NCBI RefSeq assembly: GCF_020012125.1
Contig: NZ_JAIFAG010000001.1
Location: forward strand, 1,178,001 to 1,242,000
Reading direction: 5' to 3'
DNA from: Hymenobacter psoromatis
GTDB taxonomy: Bacteria; Bacteroidota; Bacteroidia; Cytophagales; Hymenobacteraceae
DNA length: 64,000 bases
Shown in pieces: positions 52,818 to 61,643 of the stretch. How positions within the stretch are numbered: position 1 is the first letter of the stretch; every line of letters begins with the position of its first letter. Position numbers and translations under genes: made by a program. The notes beneath the pieces are model-generated. The model ran no database searches, was not told the DNA's origin, and was given only the letters and a program-made list of their open reading frames with translations.

Positions 52818-54155
52818 ATGAATAGTCGCCTTTTCCTACCCCCCCGCTGGCTGGTCGCCCTCCTGCTGCTGGCTGGGCTGGCATTGCCCCGGCTGGGGTG
52901 GGCCCAAAACCCGCTGCTGCCGGGGTATTTCGCCGACCCCAGCATCAAGAAGTTTGGCGATAAATACTACCTGTACGTGACCACCGACGGCTACCAACCT
53001 TATGGTAACCTGGGGCTTACGTTCGTCTGGACGTCGACCAACCTCAGCGATTGGCAGCCGGAGGTGATGGAGGGCCTACCCTACAAATCGGTGTGGGCGC
53101 CGGCCGTGGTGCAGGGCAAAAACAACAAGTACTACCTCTTCTGCCAAAGCTCGGTGGACTACACCGGCTACGTGTACGTGGGCGACACGCCGACGGGGCC
53201 TTTCAAGAAGGTGAATCAATTGGAGGGTTTTGATTTAGAGCCGTTTACCGACCCCGTATCGGGTAAGATATTCGTGGTGTCGGCCTCGCAGGAAATCTTC
53301 GAGATGGACAACGACCCGGCTTCCCCCACCTACCTGACCAAAATTACCAACCGCATCTCGGTAAAGGGCCGCTTCGACTTCACCGAAGGGCCCTATCTGT
53401 TTTACCGCAAGGGCCTGTACTACCTCATGTGGGCGGGCGGCCGCTGCTGGCAGAAAAGCTACAACGTGCGCTACGCCACGGCAAAATCGCTGGCCGGGCC
53501 CTTTGTAGATGCGCCCGCGCCGCTGCTCCAGAACGACGAAGCGCACGGCGTGTTCGGACCGGGCCACAACTCGATGCTGGAAGTGGATGGGCGCACGTTT
53601 ATCCTCTACCACCGGCAGGATGCGGAGCGCGCGCCCACCTGCGGCTTCCGCTTCACCTGCGCCAGCGAAGTGGCCTTTAACTCTGATGGCAGCCTGAAAT
53701 TCGTGCGCTACGTGGATGACCTGGGGGCCACCCTGGGCCACAAAAGCCCCTACGTGAACCTGGCCCTGAACAAGCCGGTATTTGCCAACACCGAGGAGAC
53801 GACCCACCGCGCCCCGCAGGCCGTAGACGGCCGCAACGATACGCGCTGGAGTACCGGCCCCAACGAGAAGGGCACGCTCACGATTGATTTGCTCCGCGAG
53901 CAAGCCGTGAAGCGGGTGGAAATGGACTTCGAATATCCCGATAAGCTGCTGACTTTCAAGGTAGAATATTCTTTGGATAACCTGAGTTGGACTACCTTGG
54001 CCGACCATTCTAAAGAGGCCATCATGGCCTACCAGGCGCGGACTGTGGACCAGGATTTCCGGGCCCGCTACGTGCGCCTGAGCGTGCTGAACTCCGAAGA
54101 CCGCAACGCCTCAGTATGGGAGCTGCGGGTACTCGGCCCGAATGCCGGCCGTTAG
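52818..54155 (+). CDS. GH43 glycosidase with C-terminal F5/8-type (CBM32) domain
   Basis: 445 residues, signal peptide to about residue 29 (LLLLAGLALPRLGWAQ). Beta-propeller with Asp40 in GYFADPSIKKF (base), Asp139 in GFDLEPFTDP (pKa modulator) and Glu190 in FDFTEGPYLFYRKG (acid), then HNSMLEVDGRTFILYHRQDA. Residues 315-440 are a discoidin/CBM32 sandwich (NLALNKPVFANTEETTHRAP, AVDGRNDTRWSTGPNE, RYVRLSVLNSEDRNASVWEL). Probably removes side-chain sugars from mannan; the substrate is inference. Distinct from the GH43 at 25105, which lacks the extra domain. Confidence 0.9.
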   Translation: MNSRLFLPPRWLVALLLLAGLALPRLGWAQNPLLPGYFADPSIKKFGDKYYLYVTTDGYQPYGNLGLTFVWTSTNLSDWQPEVMEGLPYKSVWAPAVVQGKNNKYYLFCQSSVDYTGYVYVGDTPTGPFKKVNQLEGFDLEPFTDPVSGKIFVVSASQEIFEMDNDPASPTYLTKITNRISVKGRFDFTEGPYLFYRKGLYYLMWAGGRCWQKSYNVRYATAKSLAGPFVDAPAPLLQNDEAHGVFGPGHNSMLEVDGRTFILYHRQDAERAPTCGFRFTCASEVAFNSDGSLKFVRYVDDLGATLGHKSPYVNLALNKPVFANTEETTHRAPQAVDGRNDTRWSTGPNEKGTLTIDLLREQAVKRVEMDFEYPDKLLTFKVEYSLDNLSWTTLADHSKEAIMAYQARTVDQDFRARYVRLSVLNSEDRNASVWELRVLGPNAGR

Positions 54156-54182
54156 GCGGCACTACTTACTTCATTTTCCGCC

Positions 54183-55850
54183 ATGCAAAGACGTCGCTTC
54201 CTAACCCTCTCGGGTGCCTCGCTCGCCAGCCTGCTGGTGCTGGATGCCGCGGCGGCTGGCGGGCGGGCCCTGGTGCGCCCGCCCGCCAAGGTGCGCGTGC
54301 GCCTGGCCGACGGCACCCACGAGCTGACTTCGGCCGATAAGCTCACCTGGCACTACCGCGACTGTACGGTGCGGCTATTGCCGCAGGGTACGGCGCTGGC
54401 CGTGCGGGTGCAATGCCCGAGCGCCCCGCTGCGCGCCGTGGAGCTGGAATGGAAGTATGATACCCAGCCCACCGCGCTCGTGCTGGGCGATGCCTGGGAG
54501 CGCACCTACGGCGACGTGCAGTTTGAGCCGGCCCGCTTCGGCCGCCAGCTGCCCTGGTACTTCGTGCAGCACGGCGCGCGCCCGGCCGATACGGTGTGCT
54601 TCGGGGTCCAGACGGGGGGTAGTACGTTCTGCTACTGGCAGGTAGGCGAGGGGCGAATGCAGCTGACGCTGGATGCCAGCAGTGCGGGGGTAGGGGTGGA
54701 GCTGGGCCCGCGCGAGCTGGCGGCGGCTACCATCGTGGCCACCGCCGGTCAAAAGAGTGAGGATACCTTTGCCACCGCCCGGCGCTTTTGCGGCATCATG
54801 TGCCCTACCCCCCGCCTGCCGCGCCAACCGGTGTACGGCATCAACGACTGGTATTTTGCCTACGGCAACAACTCGGCCGACCTCATCTTGCAGCACACCC
54901 GCCTGCTGGCCGACCTGATGCCGGCCGGTGACAACCGGCCGTTTTCGGTCATTGATGCGGGCTGGGCCGCCTACGCGCCCGCGCTACCCGGCGATTGCTG
55001 CTGGCAGGACGACTTCTCGCGGCCCAACGCCAAGTTTCCTGATATGGCCCGACTCGGCGGCGAAATTCGCCAGCTTGGGATGCGGCCGGGGCTATGGACG
55101 CGCCCACTCTGCGCGCCCCACGACACCTCGGCCAGCCGGCTCCTACCCCCCATTGCTGGTCGCAACGACCCAAAGAAGCCAGTACTCGACCCCACCATTG
55201 CCGAAAATATCGCGCTCATCCAGCGCAATTTCGCCACCTATCAAAGCTGGGGCTATGAGCTGGTGAAGCACGATTTTAGTACCTACGACCTCTTGGGCCG
55301 CTGGGGCTTTGAGATGGGCGACGGCTTCACCGCGCCCGGCTGGCGCTTCCACGACAATACCCGCACTACGGCCGAGGTTATCTTGGATTTGTACCGTGCC
55401 ATTCGGCAGGCGGCGGGGCCGGCATACCTCATTGGGTGCGACACAGTAGGCCACCTGGCGGCCGGCTTGTTTGAGCTGAACCGCATCGGCGACGATACCA
55501 GCGGCCTGGAATGGGACCGCACCCGCAAAATGGGCGTTAATACGCTGGGTTTTAGATTGGTGCAGCATAACAAATTCTTCGCGGCCGACGGCGACTGCGT
55601 GGGCCTCACCCCGAAAGTGCCGTGGGCCCAGAACGAGCAATGGCTGCGCCTACTAGCCGGTAGCGGCGCGCCGTTGCTCGTCTCGGCCCAGCCCGAAGCG
55701 GTAGGCACGGCGCAGAAAGCGGCCTTGAAAACGGCCTTCGCCCAAGCCGCCAAAGTACAGCCCGTCGGCGAGCCACTCGATTGGCTTACTACCTTGCGGC
55801 CCACCAAATGGCGGCTTGACGGTCAGGCAGTTAATTTTGATTGGAGCTAA
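54183..55850 (+). CDS. GH36/GH27-like alpha-galactosidase with Tat signal
   Basis: 555 residues beginning MQRRRFLTLSGASLASLLVL, a twin-arginine signal with RRRFL. An N-terminal beta-sandwich (residues 40-210) precedes a TIM barrel (YGINDWYFAYGNNSADLILQ, RPFSVIDAGWAAYAPA, LGGEIRQLGMRPGLWTRPLC). Candidate nucleophile Asp364 in GYELVKHDFSTYDLL and acid/base Asp437 or Asp438 in RIGDDTSGLEWDRTRK fit clan GH-D. In this locus it would remove alpha-1,6-galactose from galactomannan. It lies 27 bases after the GH43 gene. I recognise the clan with confidence, the exact family less so. Confidence 0.8.
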   Translation: MQRRRFLTLSGASLASLLVLDAAAAGGRALVRPPAKVRVRLADGTHELTSADKLTWHYRDCTVRLLPQGTALAVRVQCPSAPLRAVELEWKYDTQPTALVLGDAWERTYGDVQFEPARFGRQLPWYFVQHGARPADTVCFGVQTGGSTFCYWQVGEGRMQLTLDASSAGVGVELGPRELAAATIVATAGQKSEDTFATARRFCGIMCPTPRLPRQPVYGINDWYFAYGNNSADLILQHTRLLADLMPAGDNRPFSVIDAGWAAYAPALPGDCCWQDDFSRPNAKFPDMARLGGEIRQLGMRPGLWTRPLCAPHDTSASRLLPPIAGRNDPKKPVLDPTIAENIALIQRNFATYQSWGYELVKHDFSTYDLLGRWGFEMGDGFTAPGWRFHDNTRTTAEVILDLYRAIRQAAGPAYLIGCDTVGHLAAGLFELNRIGDDTSGLEWDRTRKMGVNTLGFRLVQHNKFFAADGDCVGLTPKVPWAQNEQWLRLLAGSGAPLLVSAQPEAVGTAQKAALKTAFAQAAKVQPVGEPLDWLTTLRPTKWRLDGQAVNFDWS

Positions 55851-55887
55851 CCGCCGCTCCGCATTTTTCGTCCTAATTACCCCACTC

Positions 55888-57432
55888 ATGTCTAAGTTTC
55901 TGCTACTGGCGGCCACGCTAACCTTTTCTGCCAGTGCCGCGCTGGCCCAAACCTATTCTGTGCGCGCCTATGGCGCGGTGGCCGACGGCCGCACCGTAAC
56001 TACCGCCGCCATTCAGAAGGCTGTGGATGCCTGCACCAAGGCCGGTGGCGGCACGGTGGAAGTGCCGGCCGGTATCTACCTCACCGGCACCATCAACCTG
56101 AAAACCAACGTTAACCTGCACCTCGATGACGGAGCCGTCCTCAAGGGTAGCCCTATCCTGAGTGACTACCAGACTTACTCCGTACCTGGGTTCGGCACCA
56201 ACCACTACGGCATTTTGTACTCAGTACACGCCGACAACGTGTCCTTGACCGGGCCCGGTACCGTGGACGGCAATAACGAGGTATTCTACGACTTTACCCA
56301 GGCCAAGACGCTCGATACCGCTACTACCCGCTACACCCGCCAAAAGAATAACTACCGCCACGTGGCCAGCGGCATCGGCGACGGGCCGGTAGTGCCCAAG
56401 GACCGCCCCCGGCAAATGGTGATTTTTTCGCAATGTACCCACGTGCGCGTCATCGACGTGTCGCTGCTCAACTCGCCGTTCTGGACCATGCACTTTGCCG
56501 ACTGCGACGCGGTGAACGTGGACGGCATCCGGCTATGGTCGGGCCTGCTGGTACCCAACGCCGACGGCATCGACGTGTCGAGCAGCAGCAACGTAACCAT
56601 TGAAAATTGTGACATTCGCTCAGGCGACGACGCGCTGGCCATCGTGGGCTATGACCATCACTTCGAAATTGCCGGCTTCAGCGGCCTAAAGCACCCCTGC
56701 GAAAACATCAATATCAGTAATTGCAACCTGCAATCGTATTCGAGCGGTATCCGCATCGGCTTTCTGGACCAAAACACCGTGCGCAACGTCAACGTGAGCA
56801 ATTGTAACATTACCAATTCGACACGCGGTATAAATATCTCGCTACGCGACGAAGGCTCTCTAGAAAATCTGACGTTCGATAATATTCGCATTGAAACCAA
56901 GCTGCGCACCGGCGATTGGTGGGGCAACGGCGAGCCGATTCACATCTCGGCCATTCGCGGCAACGCGGATAAAAGCGTGAAAATGGGCCGCATCAAAAAC
57001 GTGCGTTTCAGTAATATCACCTGCCGGGGCGAAAACGGTATCCTGCTCTACGGCACCGCCGAAAGCCCCCTGCAAGACGTGCAATTTCACAATATCACCT
57101 TCGACTTCGTAGATAGTCCCCTCAACAGCGTGGCCGGCGGCAACGTGGACCTACGCGGCAACCTCGACCCTAAGCTCGGCCTCTTCGCCCGCGACATTCC
57201 CGGCTTCCTGGCCGAGCACATCAATGGCCTAACGGTGGATAACTTCAAGCTGAACTGGGACGGCGCAAAAGCACCATTTCTGTCGAACGGTCTTGAAGTC
57301 AATCACTTCACTGGCCTGCGCATCCGTGACTTCCAGGGTACCGGCGCGCCCGGCAACGCTAAGGCCCAGCCGATTTCTTTGCAGGACGGTGCCGAGGCAA
57401 TGGTGGACGGCAAGCTGAGAAAGGCGAAGTAA
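55888..57432 (+). CDS. GH28-type right-handed beta-helix glycosidase
   Basis: 514 residues from MSKFLLLAATLTFSASAALA at 55888, a clear signal peptide. Starts with YSVRAYGAVADGRTVTTAAI, typical of polygalacturonase-like proteins. Catalytic aspartates are seen at Asp226/Asp229 in PNADGIDVSSSSNV and Asp247/Asp248 in SGDDALAIVG. The GHG motif of true polygalacturonases is not seen (SSGIRIGF in its place), so the substrate is probably not polygalacturonate. In a mannan locus its job is unclear; it may act on pectic side chains attached to hemicellulose. Last gene of the locus; its TAA lies inside a long palindrome shared with the convergent helicase gene. Confidence 0.85.
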   Translation: MSKFLLLAATLTFSASAALAQTYSVRAYGAVADGRTVTTAAIQKAVDACTKAGGGTVEVPAGIYLTGTINLKTNVNLHLDDGAVLKGSPILSDYQTYSVPGFGTNHYGILYSVHADNVSLTGPGTVDGNNEVFYDFTQAKTLDTATTRYTRQKNNYRHVASGIGDGPVVPKDRPRQMVIFSQCTHVRVIDVSLLNSPFWTMHFADCDAVNVDGIRLWSGLLVPNADGIDVSSSSNVTIENCDIRSGDDALAIVGYDHHFEIAGFSGLKHPCENINISNCNLQSYSSGIRIGFLDQNTVRNVNVSNCNITNSTRGINISLRDEGSLENLTFDNIRIETKLRTGDWWGNGEPIHISAIRGNADKSVKMGRIKNVRFSNITCRGENGILLYGTAESPLQDVQFHNITFDFVDSPLNSVAGGNVDLRGNLDPKLGLFARDIPGFLAEHINGLTVDNFKLNWDGAKAPFLSNGLEVNHFTGLRIRDFQGTGAPGNAKAQPISLQDGAEAMVDGKLRKAK

Positions 57433-57489
57433 ACAACGATTTACCCCTACTCCCCTTTAGGAGGGGGGTAGGGGTAAATCGTTGTTTAC
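57429..57489. terminator. symmetrical bidirectional terminator containing both stop codons
   Basis: 22-bp perfect arms beginning GTAAACAACGATTTACCCCT (57429-57450) and its complement (57468-57489), with CCCC/GGGG pairing inward. The TAA of GH28 (57430-57432) and the TAA of the helicase gene (57486-57488) are each in an arm. Confidence 0.75.
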
Positions 57490-58922
57490 GCCACTTCCGT
57501 GACGCGCACTTTCACGCCTTTCACTTTCGCGCCGTTCAGCTTTTCGAGGATTTCGGCTGCTTGTTTGCGCGGCACGGCCACGTAGGAATAAAAATCGAAC
57601 ACCTCAATGCGGCCCACGGTATGGCGCTCTAAGCCACCGACGTTGACGAAGGCGCCAACCAGGTCGTGGGCGCTGACCTTATGCTTCTTACCGGCCGTGA
57701 CGTGCAGCGTGATTGTTTCGGGGCGGGGCAGCTTGTTAGCGGCGTTGGCGGGTGGCATGGCCGGGGGTACCAGGCGTTTCCACTGCGCGCCCTGGGCCGA
57801 GGGCCAGGCCTGCACGCGGGCCTGCTCGGGGGGGGTAGCCAGCAGGTGGGCGGTGCCGGCTACGCCGGCCCGCGCCGTGCGGCCGGCTCGGTGCTGGAAG
57901 GTTTCGGCATCGTGCGGCAGGTCGTACTGAATAACGGTGTCGAGAGCGGGCACGTCGAGGCCGCGGGCGGCTACATCGGTGGCTACCAGGGCCTGGGCCG
58001 AGTTATTGCGCAGCTTCATCAGGGCTTTGTCGCGCTCGGGCTGAGGTAGCTTGCCGTGCAGCACCTCGGCCGCTACGCCGCGGCCGCGCAGGAACTGGGC
58101 CAGTTCCTCCACCTTGTCGCGGGTGTTGGCGAAGATGAGCGTCTGGCCGGTTTCGGGCTGTTGCAGCAGGTGGTAGAGGGCGGCGGGCTTATCCTCTACG
58201 GCGTTGAGGACGTGGCCGCGCAGCGTGAGCGAGGTGGGCAGGGCCGCGCCGGTTATCTCGCCATTGATGCCGCCAGCAGCGGTGAGCATGCGGGGGCGGG
58301 TGAGGTAGTCGCGCACCAGGGCCATCACCTTATCGGGCATAGTAGCCGAAAATAGGAGCGTCTGCCGGCGGCGCGGCAAGCGGCTGATGATGGTCGCCAT
58401 TTCTTCCTGAAATTTCAGGTCGAGCAGCTTATCGGCCTCATCCAACACCAACACTTTCAGCTGGTTAGGGATAATATTACGCTTCTCCAGGTGGTCGAGC
58501 AGGCGGCCGGGGGTAGCGACTACCACGTGCGGCGTTTGCTGCAAACTCAGCACTTCGTCGCGCATGGCGTGGCCGCCGTAGAGGGCCGCCACGCGCAAGC
58601 CGGGTGCTGGCATGTACTTGCCCAGCGCCTTGAGTGCGTCGCGCACTTGCAGCGCCAGCTCGCGGGCCGGCACCAGCACGATGGCCTGTACCGCCTTGGC
58701 GGCGGGGTCTACCTGGGCTAGGATGGCGAGGCCGTAGGCGGCGGTTTTGCCCGAGCCGGTGGGGGCCTGGCCAGCCACGTCCTGCCCGTCGAGGGCGGGC
58801 TGGAGTACCAGCGCCTGCACGGGAGTAGGGTGAATAAAATTCAGTTCAGCCACGCCTTGCAGCAGCTCGGGCGAGAGGTTGAAGTCGGAAAACGAGGCCG
58901 GAGCGGCGGGGTCAGCTTGCAT
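57486..58922 (-). CDS. dbpA: DbpA-type DEAD-box RNA helicase
   Basis: 478 residues from MQADPAAPASFSDFNL at 58922. ATP-dependent RNA helicase for 50S ribosome assembly in the DbpA family. Motifs: Q motif FIHPTPVQA, Walker A APTGSGKT (53-60), PARELALQV, TPGRLLDHL, DEAD, SAT, RGLDVPALDT and HRAGRTARAG. The last 75 residues (TITLHVTAGKKHKVSAHDLV, FDFYSYVAVPRKQAAEILEK) are the DbpA RNA-binding domain that recognises 23S rRNA hairpin 92. The frame is open for 202 more codons upstream, but those are antisense to nothing known and Ala/Gly/Arg-rich; TACCTTTG four bases before the chosen ATG decides the start. Confidence 0.93.
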   Translation of the reverse strand: MQADPAAPASFSDFNLSPELLQGVAELNFIHPTPVQALVLQPALDGQDVAGQAPTGSGKTAAYGLAILAQVDPAAKAVQAIVLVPARELALQVRDALKALGKYMPAPGLRVAALYGGHAMRDEVLSLQQTPHVVVATPGRLLDHLEKRNIIPNQLKVLVLDEADKLLDLKFQEEMATIISRLPRRRQTLLFSATMPDKVMALVRDYLTRPRMLTAAGGINGEITGAALPTSLTLRGHVLNAVEDKPAALYHLLQQPETGQTLIFANTRDKVEELAQFLRGRGVAAEVLHGKLPQPERDKALMKLRNNSAQALVATDVAARGLDVPALDTVIQYDLPHDAETFQHRAGRTARAGVAGTAHLLATPPEQARVQAWPSAQGAQWKRLVPPAMPPANAANKLPRPETITLHVTAGKKHKVSAHDLVGAFVNVGGLERHTVGRIEVFDFYSYVAVPRKQAAEILEKLNGAKVKGVKVRVTEVA

Positions 58923-58926
58923 CCGG

Positions 58927-58934
58927 CAAAGGTA
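58927..58934 (-). promoter_or_regulatory. candidate -7 box of the helicase gene
   Basis: TACCTTTG on the minus strand, four bases before the ATG; exact TAnnTTTG match. Confidence 0.5.
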
Positions 58935-58984
58935 CGGCTTGGGGTAATGGGTAGTAAGCAACAATAAACGATTACCCACCACGC

Positions 58985-59932
58985 TCATTCTTCCACATTC
59001 ACCAGCCGGTACCGCACAGCCGTTTTCTTGGGCTTGATATCCAGCCCCACGTGGTGCGCGTAGGCTTTGGTGAAGGCCGCGCCGAAATAGAAAATCATCG
59101 CCGAATAGAATACGAATAGCAGTACCAGTACCGTGCTGGCCGCCGGGCCGTAGATGGGCCCGAGGTCGCGGCCCACGAGCAGCAGGCCCAGCACCCGCTC
59201 GCCCGCACCAATGAGCAGGGCCGTCAGCACTGCTCCGCGCCGCACTGCCCGCCAGGGCACTTTGGCCGCGCTCAGGATGCGAAATACGAACCCGCACCAC
59301 ACGGTCATAATCAGCAGGCTTATCAGTGCATTGAGTACCTGCACTGCGTAATGGGCAAAGGTGGCGTCGAAGCCGGCTATCGCATCGGCAAAAATGCCCA
59401 GCAGCGCATCGGCCGAAAAGGCCAGCATGGAGAGTACCGCCGTGGCCAGCAGCACGCCCGCCGAGCGCACGCGCTCGCGCAGGGCCACCGCTACCTGGCT
59501 CACCTGCCGCCGCGGCCGCACCTGCCACAACTGGTTGAGGGAGTGCTGGATAACGGTGAATAACGTGGTGGCTACGAACACCAGAAACGCGAAGCCCAGC
59601 CAGGTAATAAGCCGGTTGCGGCTCGCGTGGCCCACGTTGTGCACGGTTTGCTCCACCATGCTCGTGGCCGTGGTGCCGATAATCTGGCCGAGCTTGGTGA
59701 GTAGCATCCGGCGCGCGCCCCGCGCCGAATACACTGAGCCCAGCAGCTGCACCAGGATGATGACAATGGGTGGCAGCGCAAACGAGGTAAAGAACGCCGT
59801 GGCCGCGCCCAGCCGCAGCGGGTCGTTGGCGGCCAGCTCACGGGCGGCGCGGCGCAGCAGCCACCACTGCTCTATCCACCAGGGCCAGTGGTGCGCGGGG
59901 GGGGTAGGGGCCGGAGCAGAAGGGGTAGACAT
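58985..59932 (-). CDS. YihY/BrkB-family inner membrane protein
   Basis: 315 residues from MSTPSAPAPTPPAHHW at 59932; 38 upstream codons are open but unlikely. Six to seven transmembrane helices. Family blocks: RLGAATAFFTSFALPPIVII, SRNRLITWLGFAFLVFVATT, SLNQLWQVRPRR and IYGPAASTVLVLLFVFYSAM-type C-terminal helix with FYFGAAFTKAYA. The family was once called ribonuclease BN by mistake; its function is unknown, perhaps transport. It lies 62 bases upstream of the helicase gene on the same strand and diverges from the DUF2062 gene. Confidence 0.9.
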   Translation of the reverse strand: MSTPSAPAPTPPAHHWPWWIEQWWLLRRAARELAANDPLRLGAATAFFTSFALPPIVIILVQLLGSVYSARGARRMLLTKLGQIIGTTATSMVEQTVHNVGHASRNRLITWLGFAFLVFVATTLFTVIQHSLNQLWQVRPRRQVSQVAVALRERVRSAGVLLATAVLSMLAFSADALLGIFADAIAGFDATFAHYAVQVLNALISLLIMTVWCGFVFRILSAAKVPWRAVRRGAVLTALLIGAGERVLGLLLVGRDLGPIYGPAASTVLVLLFVFYSAMIFYFGAAFTKAYAHHVGLDIKPKKTAVRYRLVNVEE

Positions 59933-60068
59933 GAGAAACTTAACGCTGGCCCGACAACATTTTAGGCTCAATCGGGTACAAAAGGGCAGCCGCCAATAAG
60001 CCTGAACTTTACGCGCCAGCCCGGCGGCGGGTCGCGTTCCTAACAACGGTTCTGCTGGCTAGTTACGC

Positions 60069-60611
60069 ATGACAGTTACGACCATTTCCGCCACTGGCGT
60101 GCGGACCGCACCCGAAGCCCCGCCCCGCACCTGGATGCAGCGCCGGCTGGTAGACCCGTTCATCAGTCTGCTCAAGGCAGGGCTTTCGCCTGGTAGCCTG
60201 GCTCTTACGGCCGGGCTGGGGGTAGCGTTCGGGCTGGCTCCCATATTTGGCCTTACCACCATTATCAGCACGGCTACTGCCCTGCGGCTGCGGCTCAACG
60301 TGGCGGCCATGCAGCTGGTATGCCACGTGCTGAGCCCATTGCAGCTGCTCTTGCTGCTGCCGCTTTTGCGCTGGGGCGCTACCCTGCTCGGCCAGGGCCA
60401 GCTGGTGGCCAACCTCAGCCTAACCCAAATCAGGCACATGGCCAAGGCCGACGGCTGGGGTAGCGTGCTGCACCTGCTATGGCGCGCCGAGCTGGGTGCG
60501 CTGCTCATCTGGGCGGTGGCCGCCGTGCCAGTGGTATTAGGGCTCTATGTGGGCCTACAGCCCGTTTTCAAGCGCTTTATCTCGCGCCACGAAGCAGAAA
60601 GTGTGGGGTAG
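60069..60611 (+). CDS. DUF2062-family membrane protein
   Basis: 180 residues with three to four transmembrane helices. DUF2062 pattern: PFISLLKAGLSPGSLALTAG, LGVAFGLAPIFGLTTIISTA and NVAAMQLVCHVLSPLQLLLL. Function of the family is unknown; it is often found beside glycosyltransferases or alone. The stop codon TAG lies inside the hairpin at 60598-60633. Divergent from the YihY gene. Confidence 0.88.
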   Translation: MTVTTISATGVRTAPEAPPRTWMQRRLVDPFISLLKAGLSPGSLALTAGLGVAFGLAPIFGLTTIISTATALRLRLNVAAMQLVCHVLSPLQLLLLLPLLRWGATLLGQGQLVANLSLTQIRHMAKADGWGSVLHLLWRAELGALLIWAVAAVPVVLGLYVGLQPVFKRFISRHEAESVG

Positions 60612-60633
60612 GTTTTATCCTACCCCACACTTT
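60598..60633. terminator. bidirectional terminator
   Basis: 15-bp stem AAAGTGTGGGGTAGG with its complement around loop TTTTAT, between the convergent DUF2062 and SseB-like genes. The stem contains the DUF2062 stop codon. Confidence 0.75.
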
Positions 60634-60635
60634 AC

Positions 60636-61574
60636 TTATACTTCGTACACGGGCCGCACGTCGGGCTGGCGGAAATATGGGTTCACGCCTTCGTCCGAGC
60701 TGGGGTCAATCAGCATCAGGTCCACATGCTGGAAATCGCCAGTGCGGCCTTCCAGCGCTGGGCCCAGCTGCTGCATGAAAGTGGGGTCTTGGTCCAGGGT
60801 CTCGAAACCCAGCAACAGGCGCGGCGGCTGGCTTTCATCGCCCGTCAGCTGCATTTGGGCCAGGAAAATCTTCGTAACGGCCGGGTTGCCCGCCCCAAAA
60901 TCGGCCAGCGACTCGGCCAGGCCCTCGGGCAGCTGCGCGGGGGCGGAAAGGGTTACCTGCGCATCAGGGGGTAGGCCGTTGCCAGAGGTGAGTTGCCCGC
61001 CGAGCAGGGCCTGAATCTCGGCCGCCGGCAGCAGCTTGCCCGCCGCCGAAAAGGGGTTCAGCACGCAGTCCTGCCCCTGCGTCATGCCAAAAAATGCCTG
61101 GCCCGGAATAGCTACCCACGCCACGCCGGTGGTATTCATGCCGCCATCGCTGAGGCGCGCCTCGGAGGTAAAGATGGGCAGGCGGCCATCCTGCAATACT
61201 TGCAGCTGAATCTGCTGGCCTTCTGCGAGTTGCACTTCGCCGGTGCCCACGTTCTCATCCGGGGCCAACACCATCAGGATATTCTCCTGCAATAAAGCCT
61301 GATAAAAGGCCGGGCGGGCGTTTTCGTCCACCGGGGCCAGCAGCAGCAGGTGCTCCAGCACGTTCTGGGGCTCGTAGGGAAACTCCGACGCGGGCGGTGG
61401 GGCCAGCGGAGCGGGCGTGGCTGGTACCGGCGCGGCCGGGGCCACGTGCTGCGAGCCCTGGTAGCGGGGCCCTCCTTTGGGAGTGGGGGTAGGCGTGGAA
61501 GCCGGGTCAGCCGCCGGGGTGGGGGTAGGGGCTGGGGTCGCGTCGGGTTTTTTCAGAAAGTCAAAGAGACCCAT
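60636..61574 (-). CDS. SseB-like protein
   Basis: 312 residues from MGLFDFLKKPDATPAP at 61574; a TTG start 12 codons upstream is possible. Residues 10-70 are a Pro/Ala/Thr-rich linker coded partly by CCTACCCC-type tracts. Residues 75-190 match the SseB N-terminal domain (NVLEHLLLLAPVDENARPAF, CVLNPFSAAGKLLPAAEIQA) and residues 200-305 the SseB C-terminal part (FLAQMQLTGDESQPPRLLLG, VDLMLIDPSSDEGVNPYF). SseB is named for serine sensitivity in E. coli; its biochemical role is unknown. A TACCTTTG box at 61612-61619 is its likely promoter. Confidence 0.85.
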   Translation of the reverse strand: MGLFDFLKKPDATPAPTPTPAADPASTPTPTPKGGPRYQGSQHVAPAAPVPATPAPLAPPPASEFPYEPQNVLEHLLLLAPVDENARPAFYQALLQENILMVLAPDENVGTGEVQLAEGQQIQLQVLQDGRLPIFTSEARLSDGGMNTTGVAWVAIPGQAFFGMTQGQDCVLNPFSAAGKLLPAAEIQALLGGQLTSGNGLPPDAQVTLSAPAQLPEGLAESLADFGAGNPAVTKIFLAQMQLTGDESQPPRLLLGFETLDQDPTFMQQLGPALEGRTGDFQHVDLMLIDPSSDEGVNPYFRQPDVRPVYEV

Positions 61575-61611
61575 ATGAATGGAGAAAATAAACGAGGTAA
61601 GCGGATGCAAA

Positions 61612-61619
61612 CAAAGGTA
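61612..61619 (-). promoter_or_regulatory. candidate -7 box of the SseB-like gene
   Basis: TACCTTTG on the minus strand, 37 bases before the chosen ATG; exact TAnnTTTG match. Confidence 0.45.
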
Positions 61620-61643
61620 ATGAGCGAACCGGCCTTGGGAAAC

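Noticed and set aside
58923..59528. N-terminal extension of the helicase by 202 codons
   Set aside because: It overlaps the 3' part of the YihY gene in another frame, is Ala/Gly/Arg-rich, and a TACCTTTG box sits right before the internal ATG.
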